The notes below the pieces were generated by a model, which ran no database searches, was not told the DNA's origin, and saw only the letters and a program-made list of their open reading frames with translations. DNA of 64,000 bases from Roseiarcus sp963741845. GTDB lineage: Bacteria; Pseudomonadota; Alphaproteobacteria; Rhizobiales; Beijerinckiaceae. Of the stretch, positions 1 through 9,804 are shown piece by piece (within the stretch, counting starts at the first letter, position 1; each line of letters begins with the position of its first letter). The position numbers and the translations under genes are program-made. The stretch is taken from NCBI GenBank assembly GCA_963741845.1, contig CAVUJV010000006.1, forward strand, positions 1 through 64,000, given 5' to 3'.

Positions 1-519
1 CCCCCCTCGGACACGGTTACTACCCCTACCCGTCGGACGAATCGAGACGCCGACGATCTTGGCGGCGGCGTTGTAGACCATCTCCAATCGAAGCGCGGCG
101 TACAGTGGTGCCAACTCCGATGGATCGGCGCTACTGAGCAGCTCAGCGACGTTTCCGAGTCCGTCGACGATTTCCGCGATCTTCTTCTCGGTCAGGACGT
201 TGGTGGTAGGTACTCGATCGAGATCGGCGCGGGCAGCCTCACGTTCTTCTAGCGCACGGTTCAGCTCATCCGCAACGGCTGCCGGTTCCACACCAGCCTC
301 GATCGACAGCTGTAGTCGGCGCATGCGCGTTTCAGCATCGGCGAGCTTCTTCTTCGCCTGCCGCAGACGGCTGTCGTCGACCCCACTTGCTTCTGAGCCA
401 GCCTCTGCCAATCGCCGAATGGTTTCATTCCGATGCTCGCGATTGAAGAGTCGACCGATCCATGCATTCAGCGGTCCGACGAGCAGCCGCTGCTGCTCGA
501 CAAGAAACCCCGATCGGCA
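1..519 (-). pseudogene. Serine recombinase, C-terminal fragment (runs off left edge)
   Basis: Read on the minus strand, 519 to 1 has no stop codon. It encodes the tail typical of actinobacterial large serine recombinases: GPLNAWIGRLFNREHRNET (about 471-424), then a charged coiled-coil stretch (RLRQAKKKLADAETRMRRLQ), IEAGVEPAAVADELN, and a final LAPLYAALRLEMVYNAAAK (about 110-57). Such recombinases cut and rejoin DNA at attachment sites to move phages or islands. The N-terminal catalytic resolvase domain is absent: upstream of codon GPLN the frame soon meets a stop at 520-522, and polyketide synthase sequence begins on the other strand. It is therefore a truncated copy whose last few residues lie outside the window. 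The family is recognised from sequence pattern memory only. Confidence 0.7.
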
Positions 520-3500
520 TCACCGCGACGGTGGAGGCACCCGGCGTCGTCGCGTTCATGGTGGAGACGACCCAGGACGGGAAATACGCCCGGCAGGCGC
601 CGCGGTCCTGCACGCCGTCGAAGGAAACGCGACGACCAGCCGCCCGCGCAGAGACATCGCTGACCTGCTGGCGAGCCATCCCCACCCGGTGGACGGTGAC
701 GAGATCCGAGAAGTGGATGGACAAGCGCGGCCACCGACTCGGTCCGGCGTTCGCCGGCCTGGTGGCGCCACACCGCCGAAGAGGCCGGCGACACGGTGCT
801 GGCCGAGGTCTGTGCTGCCGGGCCCGCTGCGCGTCCCAACAAGGCGCCTACGGCGTGCATCCGGCGCTGCTGGATGCCTGCTTCCAGTCGGTCGCGGCGC
901 ACCCCAGTGTCCGCAGCGCCTGCGGTGGCCTGCTGCTGCCGTTGGGTGTGCGCCGGCTGCGCGCCTACGGCTCGGTCCGCAACGCCCGGTACTGCTACAC
1001 GACGGTCACCGAGTGCGGCTCCGGGGTCGAGGCCGACCTGGACATCGTCGACGAGCACGGCACCGTCCTGCTGGCCGTGCGCGGCCTGCAGATGGGCACC
1101 GGCGCGTCGCCGAGCAGCGAGCGCGACCGCGTCCTGGGCGAGCGGCTGCTGACCATCGAATGGCAACAGCGCGAGCTGCCCGAAACGACCATGACCGAGC
1201 CCGGCACCTGGCTGCTGATCAGCACCTCCGACGCCACCGACATGCTGGCCACCGCATTGACCGACGCGCTGAAGGTGCACGACGCGCAATGCACCACCCT
1301 GTCCTGGCCGCAGCACGGCCGACCATGCAGCGCACGCGGCGCGGCTGCGCGACCAGCTCGAGGCCGGCGCGTTCACCGGGGTGGTGCGTGCTCACCGCGC
1401 CGCAAAGCGGCAACCCCGACGAGGAGTCCGGCGGTCCGCGGCGGCGAGTACGTCAAGCATGTGGTGCGCATCGCCCGCGAGCTCCCGGAAATCGCGGGCC
1501 AGCCGCCGCGGCTGTACGTGTTGACCCGCAACGCCCAGACGGTGCTGGCCGACGACCGCGCCAACCTCGAGCAGGGCGGACTGCGTGGCCTGCTGCGGGT
1601 GATCGGCACCGAGCACCCGCACCTGAAGGTCACCTACATCGATGTCGACGAGCACGACCGGCACCGAGCAGGTGGCGCGCCAACTGCTGCTGGCCACCGA
1701 CGAAGACGAGACCGCCTGGCGCAACGACGAGTGGTACACCGCCCGGCTGTGCCCGACTCCGCTGCGCCCCGAGGAGCGCCAGACCACCGTCGTGGACCAC
1801 GAGCACGACGGCATGCGCCTGCAGATCCGCACCCCCGGCGACCTGCGAAACGTTGGAGTTCGCGGCGTTCGACCGGGTGCCGCCGGGTCCGGGCGAGATC
1901 GAGGTCGCGGTCAGCGCGTCCAGCATCAACTTCGCCGACGTCCTGGTCAGCCTTCGGCCGCTACCAGACCTTCGACGGGCAGCTAGCCGAGCTGGGCCTC
2001 GATTTCGCGGGCGTGGTGACCGCGGTCGGACCCGACGTCACCGACCACAAGGTCGGCGACCACGTCGGCGGCCTGTCCCCGAACGGCTGCTGGGCCACCT
2101 TCGTCACCTGCGACGCGCGCCTGGCCGCCACGATGCCGGACGGCCTGACCGACGCCCAGGCGGCCGCGGTGACCACCGCCTCCGCCACCGCCTGGTACGG
2201 CCTGCAGGATCTGGCCCGGATCAGGGCCGGCGACAAGGTGCTGATCCACTCCGCAACCGGCGGGGTGGGCCAGGCGGCGATCGCGATCGCGCGCGCCGCC
2301 GGAGCCGAGATCTTCGCCACCGCCGGCAGCGAGAAGCGCCGAGAGATGTTGCGCGACATGGGAATCGAGCATGTCTACGACTCCCGCAGCGTGGAGTTCG
2401 CCGAGCAGATCCGCCGCGACACCGACGGCTACGGCGTGGACATCGTGCTCAACTCGCTGACCGGCGCCGCCCAACTGGCCGGGATCAAACTGCTGGCCCT
2501 GGGCGGACGCTTCATCGAGATCGGCAAGCGCGACATCTACTCGAACACCCGGCTCGGAGCTGTTCCCGTTCCGGCAGAACCTGGCGTTCTACGGCGTCGA
2601 CCTGGCGTTGATGGCGGAGAGCCACCCCGACGCGGTCCGCGAGTTGCTGAGCACGGTGTACCAGCTGATCGCCGAGGGCGCGCTGCCGATGCCGCGAGAG
2701 CACCCACTACCCGCTGGCCGACGCGGCCACCGCGATCCGGGTGATGGGCGCGGCCGAGCACACCGGCAAGCTCGTCCTCGACGTCCCGCACGCCGGGCGC
2801 AGCAGCGTGGTGATGCCGCCCGAGCAGGCGCCGGTCTTCCGCGGTGACGGTTCCTACATCATCACCGGCGGCCTCGGTGGCCTCGGCCTGTTCCTGGCCG
2901 AGAAGATGGCCAGCGCCGGCGCCGGCCGCATCGTGCTCACCTCACGCTCGCAGCCCACCCAAAAGGCGTTGGAGACAATCGAACTGGTCCGCGCGATCGG
3001 CTCCGACGTGGTGGTGGAGTGCGGCGACATCGCCGCAGGCCGGCACCGCGGAGAAGTTGGTGGCCACGGCCACCGCCACGGGTCTGCCGCTGCGCGGGGT
3101 GCTGCACGCGGCCGCCGTGGTGGAGGACGCCACCTTGCCCAACATCACCGAGGAGCTCATCGAGCGCGACTGGGCGCCCAAGGTGCACGGCGCGTGGCAT
3201 CTGCACGAGGCCTTGCAGACACGAAGCCGAGCAGCCACTGGACTGGTTCTGCTCGTTCTCCTCGGCGGCGGCGCTGGTCGGTTCGCCGGGTCAGGGAGCC
3301 TACGCCGCGGCCAACAGCTGGCTGGACGCCTTCACCCACTGGCGGCGGGCCCAGGGCCTGCCGGCCACCTCGATCGCCTGGGGCGCCTGGGGCGAGATCG
3401 GCCGCGCGACCACGTTCGCCGAAGCAGCGGGCGACGCCATCACGCCCGAGGAGGGCGCCTACGCGTTCGAGGCGCTGCTGCGGCACAACCGCGCCTACAC

Positions 3501-3894
3501 CGGCTACGCCCCGGTCATCGGGTCACCGTGGCTGACGGCCTTCGCCGCAGCGCAGTCCCGTTCGCGGAGGAGTTCAATCCACCGGCAAGAACCGTGCGGG
3601 CAACAGCAAGTTCCTCGCCGAACTGGACAAGCTGCCACAGGAGGAGTGGCCCGCCCGGCTTCGGCGCATGGTCTCCGAGCAGATCGGCCTGATTCTGCGC
3701 CGCACCATCGACGCCGACCGGCTGCTGACCGAGTACGGCCTGGACTCGCTGAGCAGCCAGGAACTGCGCACCCGCATCGAGTCCGAGACCGGGATCCGCA
3801 TCACCGCCACCGACATCAACACCACGGTGCGCGGCCTGGCGGATCTGATGTACGAGAACTTGGCGCCACGGGGAACGCGCCGGCGCCTGCCTGA
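498..3894 (+). pseudogene. pks5-like: Pks5/MAS-type polyketide synthase, 5'-truncated and frameshifted (DH-ER-KR-ACP)
   Basis: This is the C-terminal half of a mycobacterial iterative type I polyketide synthase of the mycocerosic acid synthase (MAS)/Pks5 class, which makes methyl-branched fatty acyl chains for surface glycolipids. Domain traces in order: dehydratase with HPALLDACFQSV (about 857); enoyl reductase with SATGGVGQAAIAIARAAGA (about 2250-2306) and GGRFIEIGKRDIY (about 2500); ketoreductase with GGLGGLGLFLAEK (about 2868) and SSAAALVGSPGQGAYAAANS (about 3260); acyl carrier with EYGLDSLSSQELRTRIE (about 3730), where the serine of DSL takes phosphopantetheine. The frame changes every 60-150 bases through single-base indels. 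The ketosynthase and acyltransferase are missing and a recombinase tail sits in their place. It is followed 50 bases later by a glycosyltransferase, as expected for a glycolipid locus. Confidence 0.85.
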
Positions 3895-3943
3895 CGCAAA
3901 GTGTTCACGCACGGCGTACCGGAATGAGAGGCTGGGTTCGCCG

Positions 3944-5198
3944 ATGAAATTCGTCTTGGCAGTACACGGGACTCGCGGCGACGTCGAACCTTGCGCCGCC
4001 GTTGGCGTGGAGTTGCAACGGCGCGGCCACGAGGTGCGATGGCGGTGCCGCCCAACCTGATCGGATTCGTCGAGTCCGCGGGGCTGACCGGCGTCGCCTA
4101 CGGGCCGGACTCCGGGATCAGATCAACCAGGTCGCGGCTTTCGTCCGCAATCTCACCAAGGCGCAGAATCCCCTGAACCTGGCGCATGCCGGCAAGGAGC
4201 TGTTTCGTCGAGGGCTGGGCGGAGATGGGCACGACGCTGACCGAGCTGGCCGACGGGTGCCGACCTGTTGATGACAGGCCAGACGTACCACGGCGTCGTC
4301 GCCAATGTCGCTGAATACTATGACATTCCGATGGCCGCGTTGCATCACTTCCCGATGCGGGTCAACGGCCAGGTCGCGATTCCGCCGGTACCGACGCCGG
4401 CGCCGGTGATGCGCATCGACGATGAAGGTGCCTGGCGGCTGTATTCGTACGTCACCAGGGACGCCGATCGCACCCAACGGCGCGAACTCGGCCTGCCACC
4501 GACATCGGCCCCGGCGGTGCAACGGATCGTCTGATCGCGGTGCGCCCGAGATCCAGGCCTACGACCCGGCTTTGTTTCCCGGATCGCGGCGGAATGGGAC
4601 GGCCAGCGGCCCTTTGTCGGCGCGTTGACGATGCAGTTGCACACCGAACCCAACGACGAACTCGAGTCGTGGATCGCTGCGGGAACACCGCCGATTTACT
4701 TCGGCTTTGGCAGCACACCGGTGCAATCTCCCACCGAGACAGTCGCCATGATCGCGGATGCCTGCGCAGAGCTGGGCGAACGAGCCTTGATTTACTCTCC
4801 CATGCAAGGCTCCGACGATATCGGCCGTCCTGCCGAACACGTGAAACTTGTTGGCCTGGTTGACTATTCAGCTATTCTTCCCAAGTGCCGCGCGGTCGTC
4901 CACCACGGTGGCGCCGGCACCACCGCCGCGGGCCTGCGTGCCGGAATGCCCACGTTGATTCTGTGGGACGTCGCCGATCAGCCGATCTGGGCGGGCGCGG
5001 TCCAACGGCTGAAAGTCGGCTCTGCCAAACGCTTCGACGAACATCACCCGCAAGTCGCTGCTCGCAGAGCTCCGCACTATTCTTGCGCCGGAATACGCCG
5101 CCCGAGCCCGCGAAATCTCTACTCAGATGACCAGACCGGCAGCCGCTGTCGCCGCGGCAGCTGACCTCTTGGAGGAAACGGTACGCCGGGTTGTCTGA
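3944..5198 (+). pseudogene. Glycosyltransferase (Rv1524/Rv1526c-like, GT1 fold), frameshifted
   Basis: This resembles the M. tuberculosis Rv1524/Rv1526c family and the Gtf enzymes that add deoxysugars to mycobacterial glycolipids. It starts at ATG 3944 with KFVLAVHGTRGDVEPCAAVG. The C-terminal nucleotide-sugar site is intact: CRAVVHHGGAGTTAAGLRAG (about 4888-4947), then LILWDVADQPIWAGAVQRLK. The stop is at 5196-5198. At least five single-base frame changes are needed to read it through (near 4035, 4110, 4205, 4255, 4535 and 5040). Its reconstructed length of roughly 415 residues matches the family. It lies 50 bases after the acyl carrier domain of the PKS, in the same direction. Acceptor and donor sugar cannot be told from sequence. 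Confidence 0.8.
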
Positions 5199-5283
5199 GA
5201 TGGGCGTTGGGCCCTACGTCTCGTTGACGGCGACCCCCGTACGCCATTGGACCACTCATAAACGTAATTCGGTGACTTCCACA

Positions 5284-5350
5284 TCAATCCTTTTCGAAGC
5301 AGTACACGCGGTAGGTAAACCCTCCGGCGCGGCGGAGATCCCCAACAAAC
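5284..5350 (-). pseudogene. Relic: last ~21 codons of an Rv1523-like methyltransferase
   Basis: On the minus strand this short stretch encodes DLRRAGGFTYRVYCFEKD followed by TGA (5284-5286). That is almost identical to the C-terminus of the methyltransferase at 9805-10722, which ends DLRRAGGFTYRVYCFVKDR. Similarity stops abruptly near 5351. It is the remains of a second methyltransferase copy lost by recombination or deletion. Confidence 0.7.
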
Positions 5351-5473
5351 CTTAACCCCCAAATATGCGGAAAGCGGGGCTAGGCGGAGATTCCACTGGC
5401 TGAATCCGGCCTTGCGACAACATCCCGGCTGATAAACTGGGCGGCGTTTCTGAGCTAGATGAGGAGGACCGGA

Positions 5474-6145
5474 ATGCCTGTTGTGCAGCGCGTCTCCAGG
5501 GAGAATCGCCCGCGACGCAAGGCCCAAGCAGAGGGGCGGCGCGTCTGGCGGCGGGCACAAGCCACCTTGATTCTATGGGCGGGGCGCTTGCTGGCGAAGA
5601 GACTGAAAATCCAGGCCGAAATGCTCGGCGACTACATCGGCCGAGGCGAAACGGTTCTCGATGTCGGATGTGAATCAGGCCATCTCTGCAAGTACTTAGC
5701 AGAGATGCATGGCGCGACGGCAACCGGCATCGACGTACACGATGCTCGGACTATCCCGATCGACTTCAGAATCTTCGACGGCGAATCGATCCCTTTTGCG
5801 GACAATGCCTTCGACCACGTTGTGCTCAGCTTTGTGCTCCATCACAGTAACGATCCGATGGCCCTGATCAAAGAATGCCGCCGAGTCGCCCGACGTAGTG
5901 TCATCGCATTCGAGGACTTGCCCGAATCCCGGTTCGGCAGGATGTCGACATCAATCCACGTGTGGCTCTTCAATGTGATTTGGCGACTCCAATCCGCTGG
6001 CGATTATCGCGCGGCGCTCCGGTGGCTCGGCGACAACGCCGCCAAAGTGGTCGAGACCCCACTGCCCCCACTGCCTGGGGATCCGTTCGATTTCTTATAC
6101 CGTGTGCCGCACGCTCTGCTGGTTTACCAACTTCCAGACGACTGA
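5474..6145 (+). CDS. Class I SAM-dependent methyltransferase
   Basis: A 223-residue protein with the S-adenosylmethionine-binding motif VLDVGCESGHLCKYLAE (residues 61-77) and later a Methyltransf_11 pattern (DGESIPFADNAFDHVVLSFV). ATG 5474 is chosen because AGGAGG lies 6 bases upstream; the in-frame ATG at 5459 is inside that ribosome site. It is one of the few unbroken reading frames on this side of the window. It lies between glycosyltransferase genes, so O-methylation of a sugar or lipid of the cell-surface glycolipid is a reasonable guess, but the substrate is unknown. It is not closely similar to the Rv1523-like enzyme at 9805-10722. Confidence 0.75.
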   Translation: MPVVQRVSRENRPRRKAQAEGRRVWRRAQATLILWAGRLLAKRLKIQAEMLGDYIGRGETVLDVGCESGHLCKYLAEMHGATATGIDVHDARTIPIDFRIFDGESIPFADNAFDHVVLSFVLHHSNDPMALIKECRRVARRSVIAFEDLPESRFGRMSTSIHVWLFNVIWRLQSAGDYRAALRWLGDNAAKVVETPLPPLPGDPFDFLYRVPHALLVYQLPDD

Positions 6146-6411
6146 CACAATCTGAGTCTGGCGGTCGGCCATTGCCGGTTGGCCGACACCGGCTCTGCTG
6201 GCAGCCTTTCAAGAGATCCGCGGCGGCCGCAGCGCTGGTCGCTGGTTCGCTCGTCGGGGGCCGCGATCCGGCGGGCTCAGGTGACACTTTGTGGCGCAAG
6301 GGCTGAAGGGCGGAGCTCGGCGGCCAGGGTTTCCTGGGTTGCGCGAAAAGCGCTGAAATAATGCGAGTTTCAGTCAATTGCTATGCGCAAGCAGTGGCTC
6401 GTCGGACCGAT

Positions 6412-6463
6412 TCAAAGGATCAAGGTAGGGACCCGGGCTCGCATGCCTGCCGCAATTGTGCCC
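6412..6463 (-). pseudogene. Relic of a glycosyltransferase (about 16 codons)
   Basis: The minus strand reads GTIAAGMRARVPTLIL and then TGA (6412-6414). This matches the HHGGAGTTAAGLRAGMPTLIL core of the glycosyltransferases in this window. Nothing recognisable continues on either side. The rest of the 6146-6579 interval shows no gene. It is an orphan scrap of a further glycosyltransferase copy. Confidence 0.5.
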
Positions 6464-6579
6464 GGGCCACTGGGGAGGTTGTCCGGGTCTGACCGGAAAT
6501 GAGTTGGTGAGTCGGCAGGCGAAGCAGCGGGCGGCGCGTGCGGAGCCGGGTGAGGTTGCGCTGGTGTGTGTTTGAGGGC

Positions 6580-6840
6580 TTAGGCGGCGGGTTCGAGGGT
6601 GACCCGATGCTCATGGCGGTGAGTTGGGCGATGCGGTTGCGCAGCTTGCGCTCGGTGTGGATGTGCAGCGTGTGGTAGTCGGATCCGAGGTCGCGGAAGC
6701 GGGCTGCCGGATCGGCGAGCAGGTACCAGATGATGACCAGGATCGAGCGGGCAACCGTGGGCAGGGCCTTGAGTCTGCCGCGGCGCTTGACGATACGGCG
6801 GTGGCGTTCGTTGAGGAAGGCAAAGCATCCCCGGTTTCAT
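6580..6840 (-). mobile_element. IS110-family transposase, C-terminal relic
   Basis: The minus strand encodes the conserved end of an IS110/IS1111 transposase: AFLNERHRRIVKRRGRLKAL, then TVARSILVIIWYLLADPAAR, FRDLGSDYHTLHIHTERK, LRNRIAQL, and after a one-base frame change HRVTLEPAA with stop TAA at 6580-6582. The N-terminal DEDD catalytic half is missing. Its upstream side abuts a glycosyltransferase gene whose 5' third is gone (6906-7691), so this element probably took part in that truncation. Confidence 0.7.
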
Positions 6841-6905
6841 GCACACCTCATTACGTGTGACCGGTGTGCTTTCCGGCGTGGAGTCGAGCGTAGTACTCGC
6901 TACTG

Positions 6906-7691
6906 ATGCGCTCCCTAACGACGATGTCTTGGCGACTGTGTTCGTACATAACCAAGGATGCCGATCGCGCGCAACGCCGCGAACTAGGCCTGCCACCAGC
7001 AGCTTCCGCGGCGGCGCAACGCATGGTGGAACGCGGAGCGCCCGAAATCCAGGCCTACGACCATGTTTTGTTTCCCGGACTCGCGCCGGAATGGGACGGC
7101 CAGCGACCCTTTGTCGGCCCGCTGACCATGGAGTTGCATACCGAACCCAACGATGAACTCAAGTCGTGGATTGCTGCTGGAACACCGCCGATTTACTTCG
7201 GCTTTGGCGGCACACCGATCCAATCTCCCACCGAAACGGTCGCCATGATCTCCGATGCCTGCGCGGAGCTAGGCGAACGAGCCTTGATTTATTCAGGTGC
7301 GAGCGAATTTAACCCCATCCCACATGCTGACATTGTGAAGCTGATCGGCCTGATCAACTACAGGACCATCCTGCCCACCTGCCGCGCGGTCGTGCACCAC
7401 GGTGGCGCGGGCACCACACCTGCGGGCCTGCGAGCCGGACTCCCCACGTTGATCCTCTGGGACCTGGCCGATCAGCCGATCTGGGCGGGCTCGGTCCAAC
7501 GGCTGAAAGTGGGCTCCGCCCGGCGCCTGTCGAACATCACCCGGAAATCGCTGGTCGCAGAGCTCCGCTCCATCCTTAGGCCGGAATCCGTGGCCCGAGC
7601 CCGCCAAATCTCCACTCAGATGACCAAACCGGCAGCCGCCGTCGCTGCAGCCGCGGACCTCTTGGAGCAAACGGTACGCGTGCGCGCTTAG
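6906..7691 (+). pseudogene. Glycosyltransferase, N-terminally truncated (Rv1524-like)
   Basis: An open frame of 261 residues covering the last two thirds of the same family as the gene at 3944. It includes LCSYITKDADRAQRRELGLP, TPPIYFGFGGTPIQSPTETV, and the donor-binding segment CRAVVHHGGAGTTPAGLRAG (about 7381-7440), ending at TAG 7689-7691. The N-terminal acceptor-binding domain (about 150 residues, beginning KFVLA in the intact relatives) is absent, and an IS110 relic lies just upstream. No frame changes are needed inside it. Without the N-terminal domain it should not be an active transferase. Confidence 0.75.
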
Positions 7692-7698
7692 CAGCTTC

Positions 7699-8484
7699 CT
7701 AGCAGCTGGCCGTGCAGGCGAGCGGGAATGACTTGTGCCACTTGCGTCTATGCTCCTTTCCCATCTCGCGAAAGATGCCCATGGCGGCGGGCCAGCCATG
7801 TGTTCGACTAAAACCCCGGATCATTGCCGCACTTGCGCCCCAATGATATTGCCGACCACCGAAGTGGGCGTTGGCGGTCTTGCGTCCGAAGTGGTTGATA
7901 TAACCCATTTCCGTTGTGTACAGACCGAACCCAGCCTTCCGGGCACGTAGCGCGAGATCAAGGTCCAGCCCCCATCCGTAGCGCCCGAAAGTGGACAGAT
8001 CCATTCCGCCAACAGCTTCCCAGCATTCCCGGGACATCACGACCGCCGTTCCCTCCACGGCAGGCACTACCCGATACAGCGGTCGGGGAATGTACTCTGC
8101 GGCGTCGGGCTTTTCGTCGGCTACCGCGTAGGGGAACCCTGCGTCGAACATCGGTCCTACCATTCCCACGTCGGCCGGCAGGCGCGGGTAAAGTAATGCG
8201 GCGACAAAACCTTTCGAAATGCGGGTGTCATTGTTGAGCGTCATTGCGTGGGAGTAATCCTCCGAGAACGCAATTCGGAACCCAAGTTCACTGCCGCCCG
8301 CCCAGCCGAGGTTTTCGCCCGGTGTGCTGACCCGTTCATTGCTGATTTTGGCGTAGTCGCCACGGTTGTCAACGATCAGATGGTCGGCGCCCTCACGCTC
8401 CAAGTCGGCCACGAGTGCGTGCGTGTACTCGTGTTGACCGAACACCGGCACCGTAATCAGCAGCGACACAAGGGAAGCGTACAC
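7699..8484 (-). CDS. wbbL2-like: WbbL2-like glycosyltransferase family 2 (probable rhamnosyltransferase)
   Basis: A GT2-fold enzyme resembling M. tuberculosis Rv1525 (WbbL2), which lies in the same locus between Rv1524 and Rv1526c. Motifs: nucleotide-sugar site VPVFGQHEYTHALVADLE near the N-terminus, STPGENLGWAGGSELGFR, the metal-binding MTLNNDTRISKGFVAALL, and a late GWGLDLDLALRARKAGFG. A GTG at 8484 is chosen because the frame above it overlaps the end of the upstream glycosyltransferase (stop at 8531) with non-conserved sequence. This gives 261 residues. It probably adds rhamnose or another deoxysugar to the glycolipid. The acceptor is unknown. Confidence 0.75.
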   Translation of the reverse strand: MYASLVSLLITVPVFGQHEYTHALVADLEREGADHLIVDNRGDYAKISNERVSTPGENLGWAGGSELGFRIAFSEDYSHAMTLNNDTRISKGFVAALLYPRLPADVGMVGPMFDAGFPYAVADEKPDAAEYIPRPLYRVVPAVEGTAVVMSRECWEAVGGMDLSTFGRYGWGLDLDLALRARKAGFGLYTTEMGYINHFGRKTANAHFGGRQYHWGASAAMIRGFSRTHGWPAAMGIFREMGKEHRRKWHKSFPLACTASC

Positions 8485-8530
8485 CAGAGGCCGCCGCGCC
8501 GAGGGACATTCGGAAACGACCCAACCCGGC

Positions 8531-9777
8531 CTAGCGTCCACGGCGGGCAACGTCTTCCAGAAGATCGGCGGTGGCGGCAACGCTAGCGACGGGTTTGGTC
8601 ATCCGGGAGGCAAGTTCGCGGGCTCGGGTGACGTAGTCGGGCGCGAGAATCGCCGCAAGGTCCGCAACCAGCGACTCTCGGGTGGCGCTTGAAAATCGCC
8701 GTCCTCGGCCGACTTTCAGCTGCTTGATCTGGGCCGCCCAAAACGACTGGTCGGACGTGATCCAGAGAATCAAGTTGGGGATTCCGGCTCGCAGGCCCGC
8801 GACAGTGGTGCCGGCGCCGCCGTGGTGAACGACCGCACGACAGGTGGGAAAGATAGCCGCATGGTTCACCGCGCGCACCACCTTCACGTGGTCGAAATGC
8901 GCTGTCTGGGTCAGGTCATCACGAGGGCCCGCGCATATCAACGCTCGCTCGCCTAACTGCATGCAGGCCGCGCCGATCATGTCGACCCGGTCGGCGAGAG
9001 ATCCAACCGGCATGCTCCCGAAGCCGAAGTAGATTGGCGGTGTACCAGCAGCAATCCAGGAAGCAACCTCGTCGTCGGCGTCAGTCGGCAACTCCATGGT
9101 CAACGCACCGACAAAGGGCCGTCGGCTCCCCCATTCTGCCGCCAATCCGGGAAAGCAAAGCTCGTCGTAGGCCTGGATCTCGAGCGCTCCGCGTTCGGCC
9201 ATCCGCCGCGCGCGGGAGTTGTTGCCTTTGACAGGCCCAATTCACGGCGCTGCGCATCCTCGACGCCCTTCGTCGTGCGCCAATACAGCCAGTCGATGGC
9301 CGTGATTGTGGAGCGGACCAGCGGGGCCGGCAGACCCGCCGGAAAAGCGATCTCGCCGTTGGCCCGCATCGGGTAGAAATGCAGCGCGGCCAACGGAATG
9401 TCATAGTGCTCCGCCACGTTGGCGACGGCCTCCTGGTAAATCTAGCCGGTCAACAAAAGGTCGGCCCCGCGCGCCACTGGTGTCAGCATTGCGCTCAACT
9501 CGGCCCAGCCCTCGGTCACGGGCGCCATGGCTTCGCGCAGCAGCTTGATCGGATTCTGGATCTTCCATGCGTTGTGCAGGAATTGCTCGTCCAGCTGCTT
9601 CTGCGAATCCCGGTTGCCGTAGGCGAGCGCGGGAAGCCCCGCCGACTCGACGAAGCCAATCATGTTCGGGGGAACCGCCAGCTGCACTTCGTGCCCACGG
9701 CGCTGCAGCTCAAGGCCGACGGCGGCGCAGGGCTCGATATCGCCGCGAGTCCCATAGCTCGCCACGACAAACTTCAT
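8531..9777 (-). pseudogene. Glycosyltransferase (Rv1526c-like) with nonsense codon and frameshift
   Basis: Starts at ATG 9777 with KFVVASYGTRGDIEPCAAVG and ends at 8531. The family core CRAVVHHGGAGTTVAGLRAG is present (about 8840-8785). Two lesions interrupt it. A TAG at 9442-9444 follows GADLLLTG, where relatives have glutamine (CAG to TAG is one substitution), and the frame resumes at once as IYQEAVANVAEHYDIPLAA. A one-base frame change lies near 9205, between ATTPA and RMAERGALEIQAYD. Gene order with the WbbL2-like gene downstream and the Rv1523-like methyltransferase upstream mirrors part of the M. tuberculosis Rv1523-Rv1526c locus. If the nonsense codon is real, the gene is dead. Confidence 0.8.
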
Positions 9778-9804
9778 TGACTTTTCACTGGCGTGGTCGC
9801 GGCC

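Noticed and set aside
200..2744. Very long plus-strand open frames (803 and 760 residues)
   Set aside because: They contain correct PKS text only in patches and switch with other frames every 60-150 bases. They are high-GC shadows crossing one frameshifted PKS gene.
498..3894. Programmed frameshifting in the PKS
   Set aside because: Too many shifts in both directions, without slippery sequences or conserved positions. Sequence error or decay explains it better.
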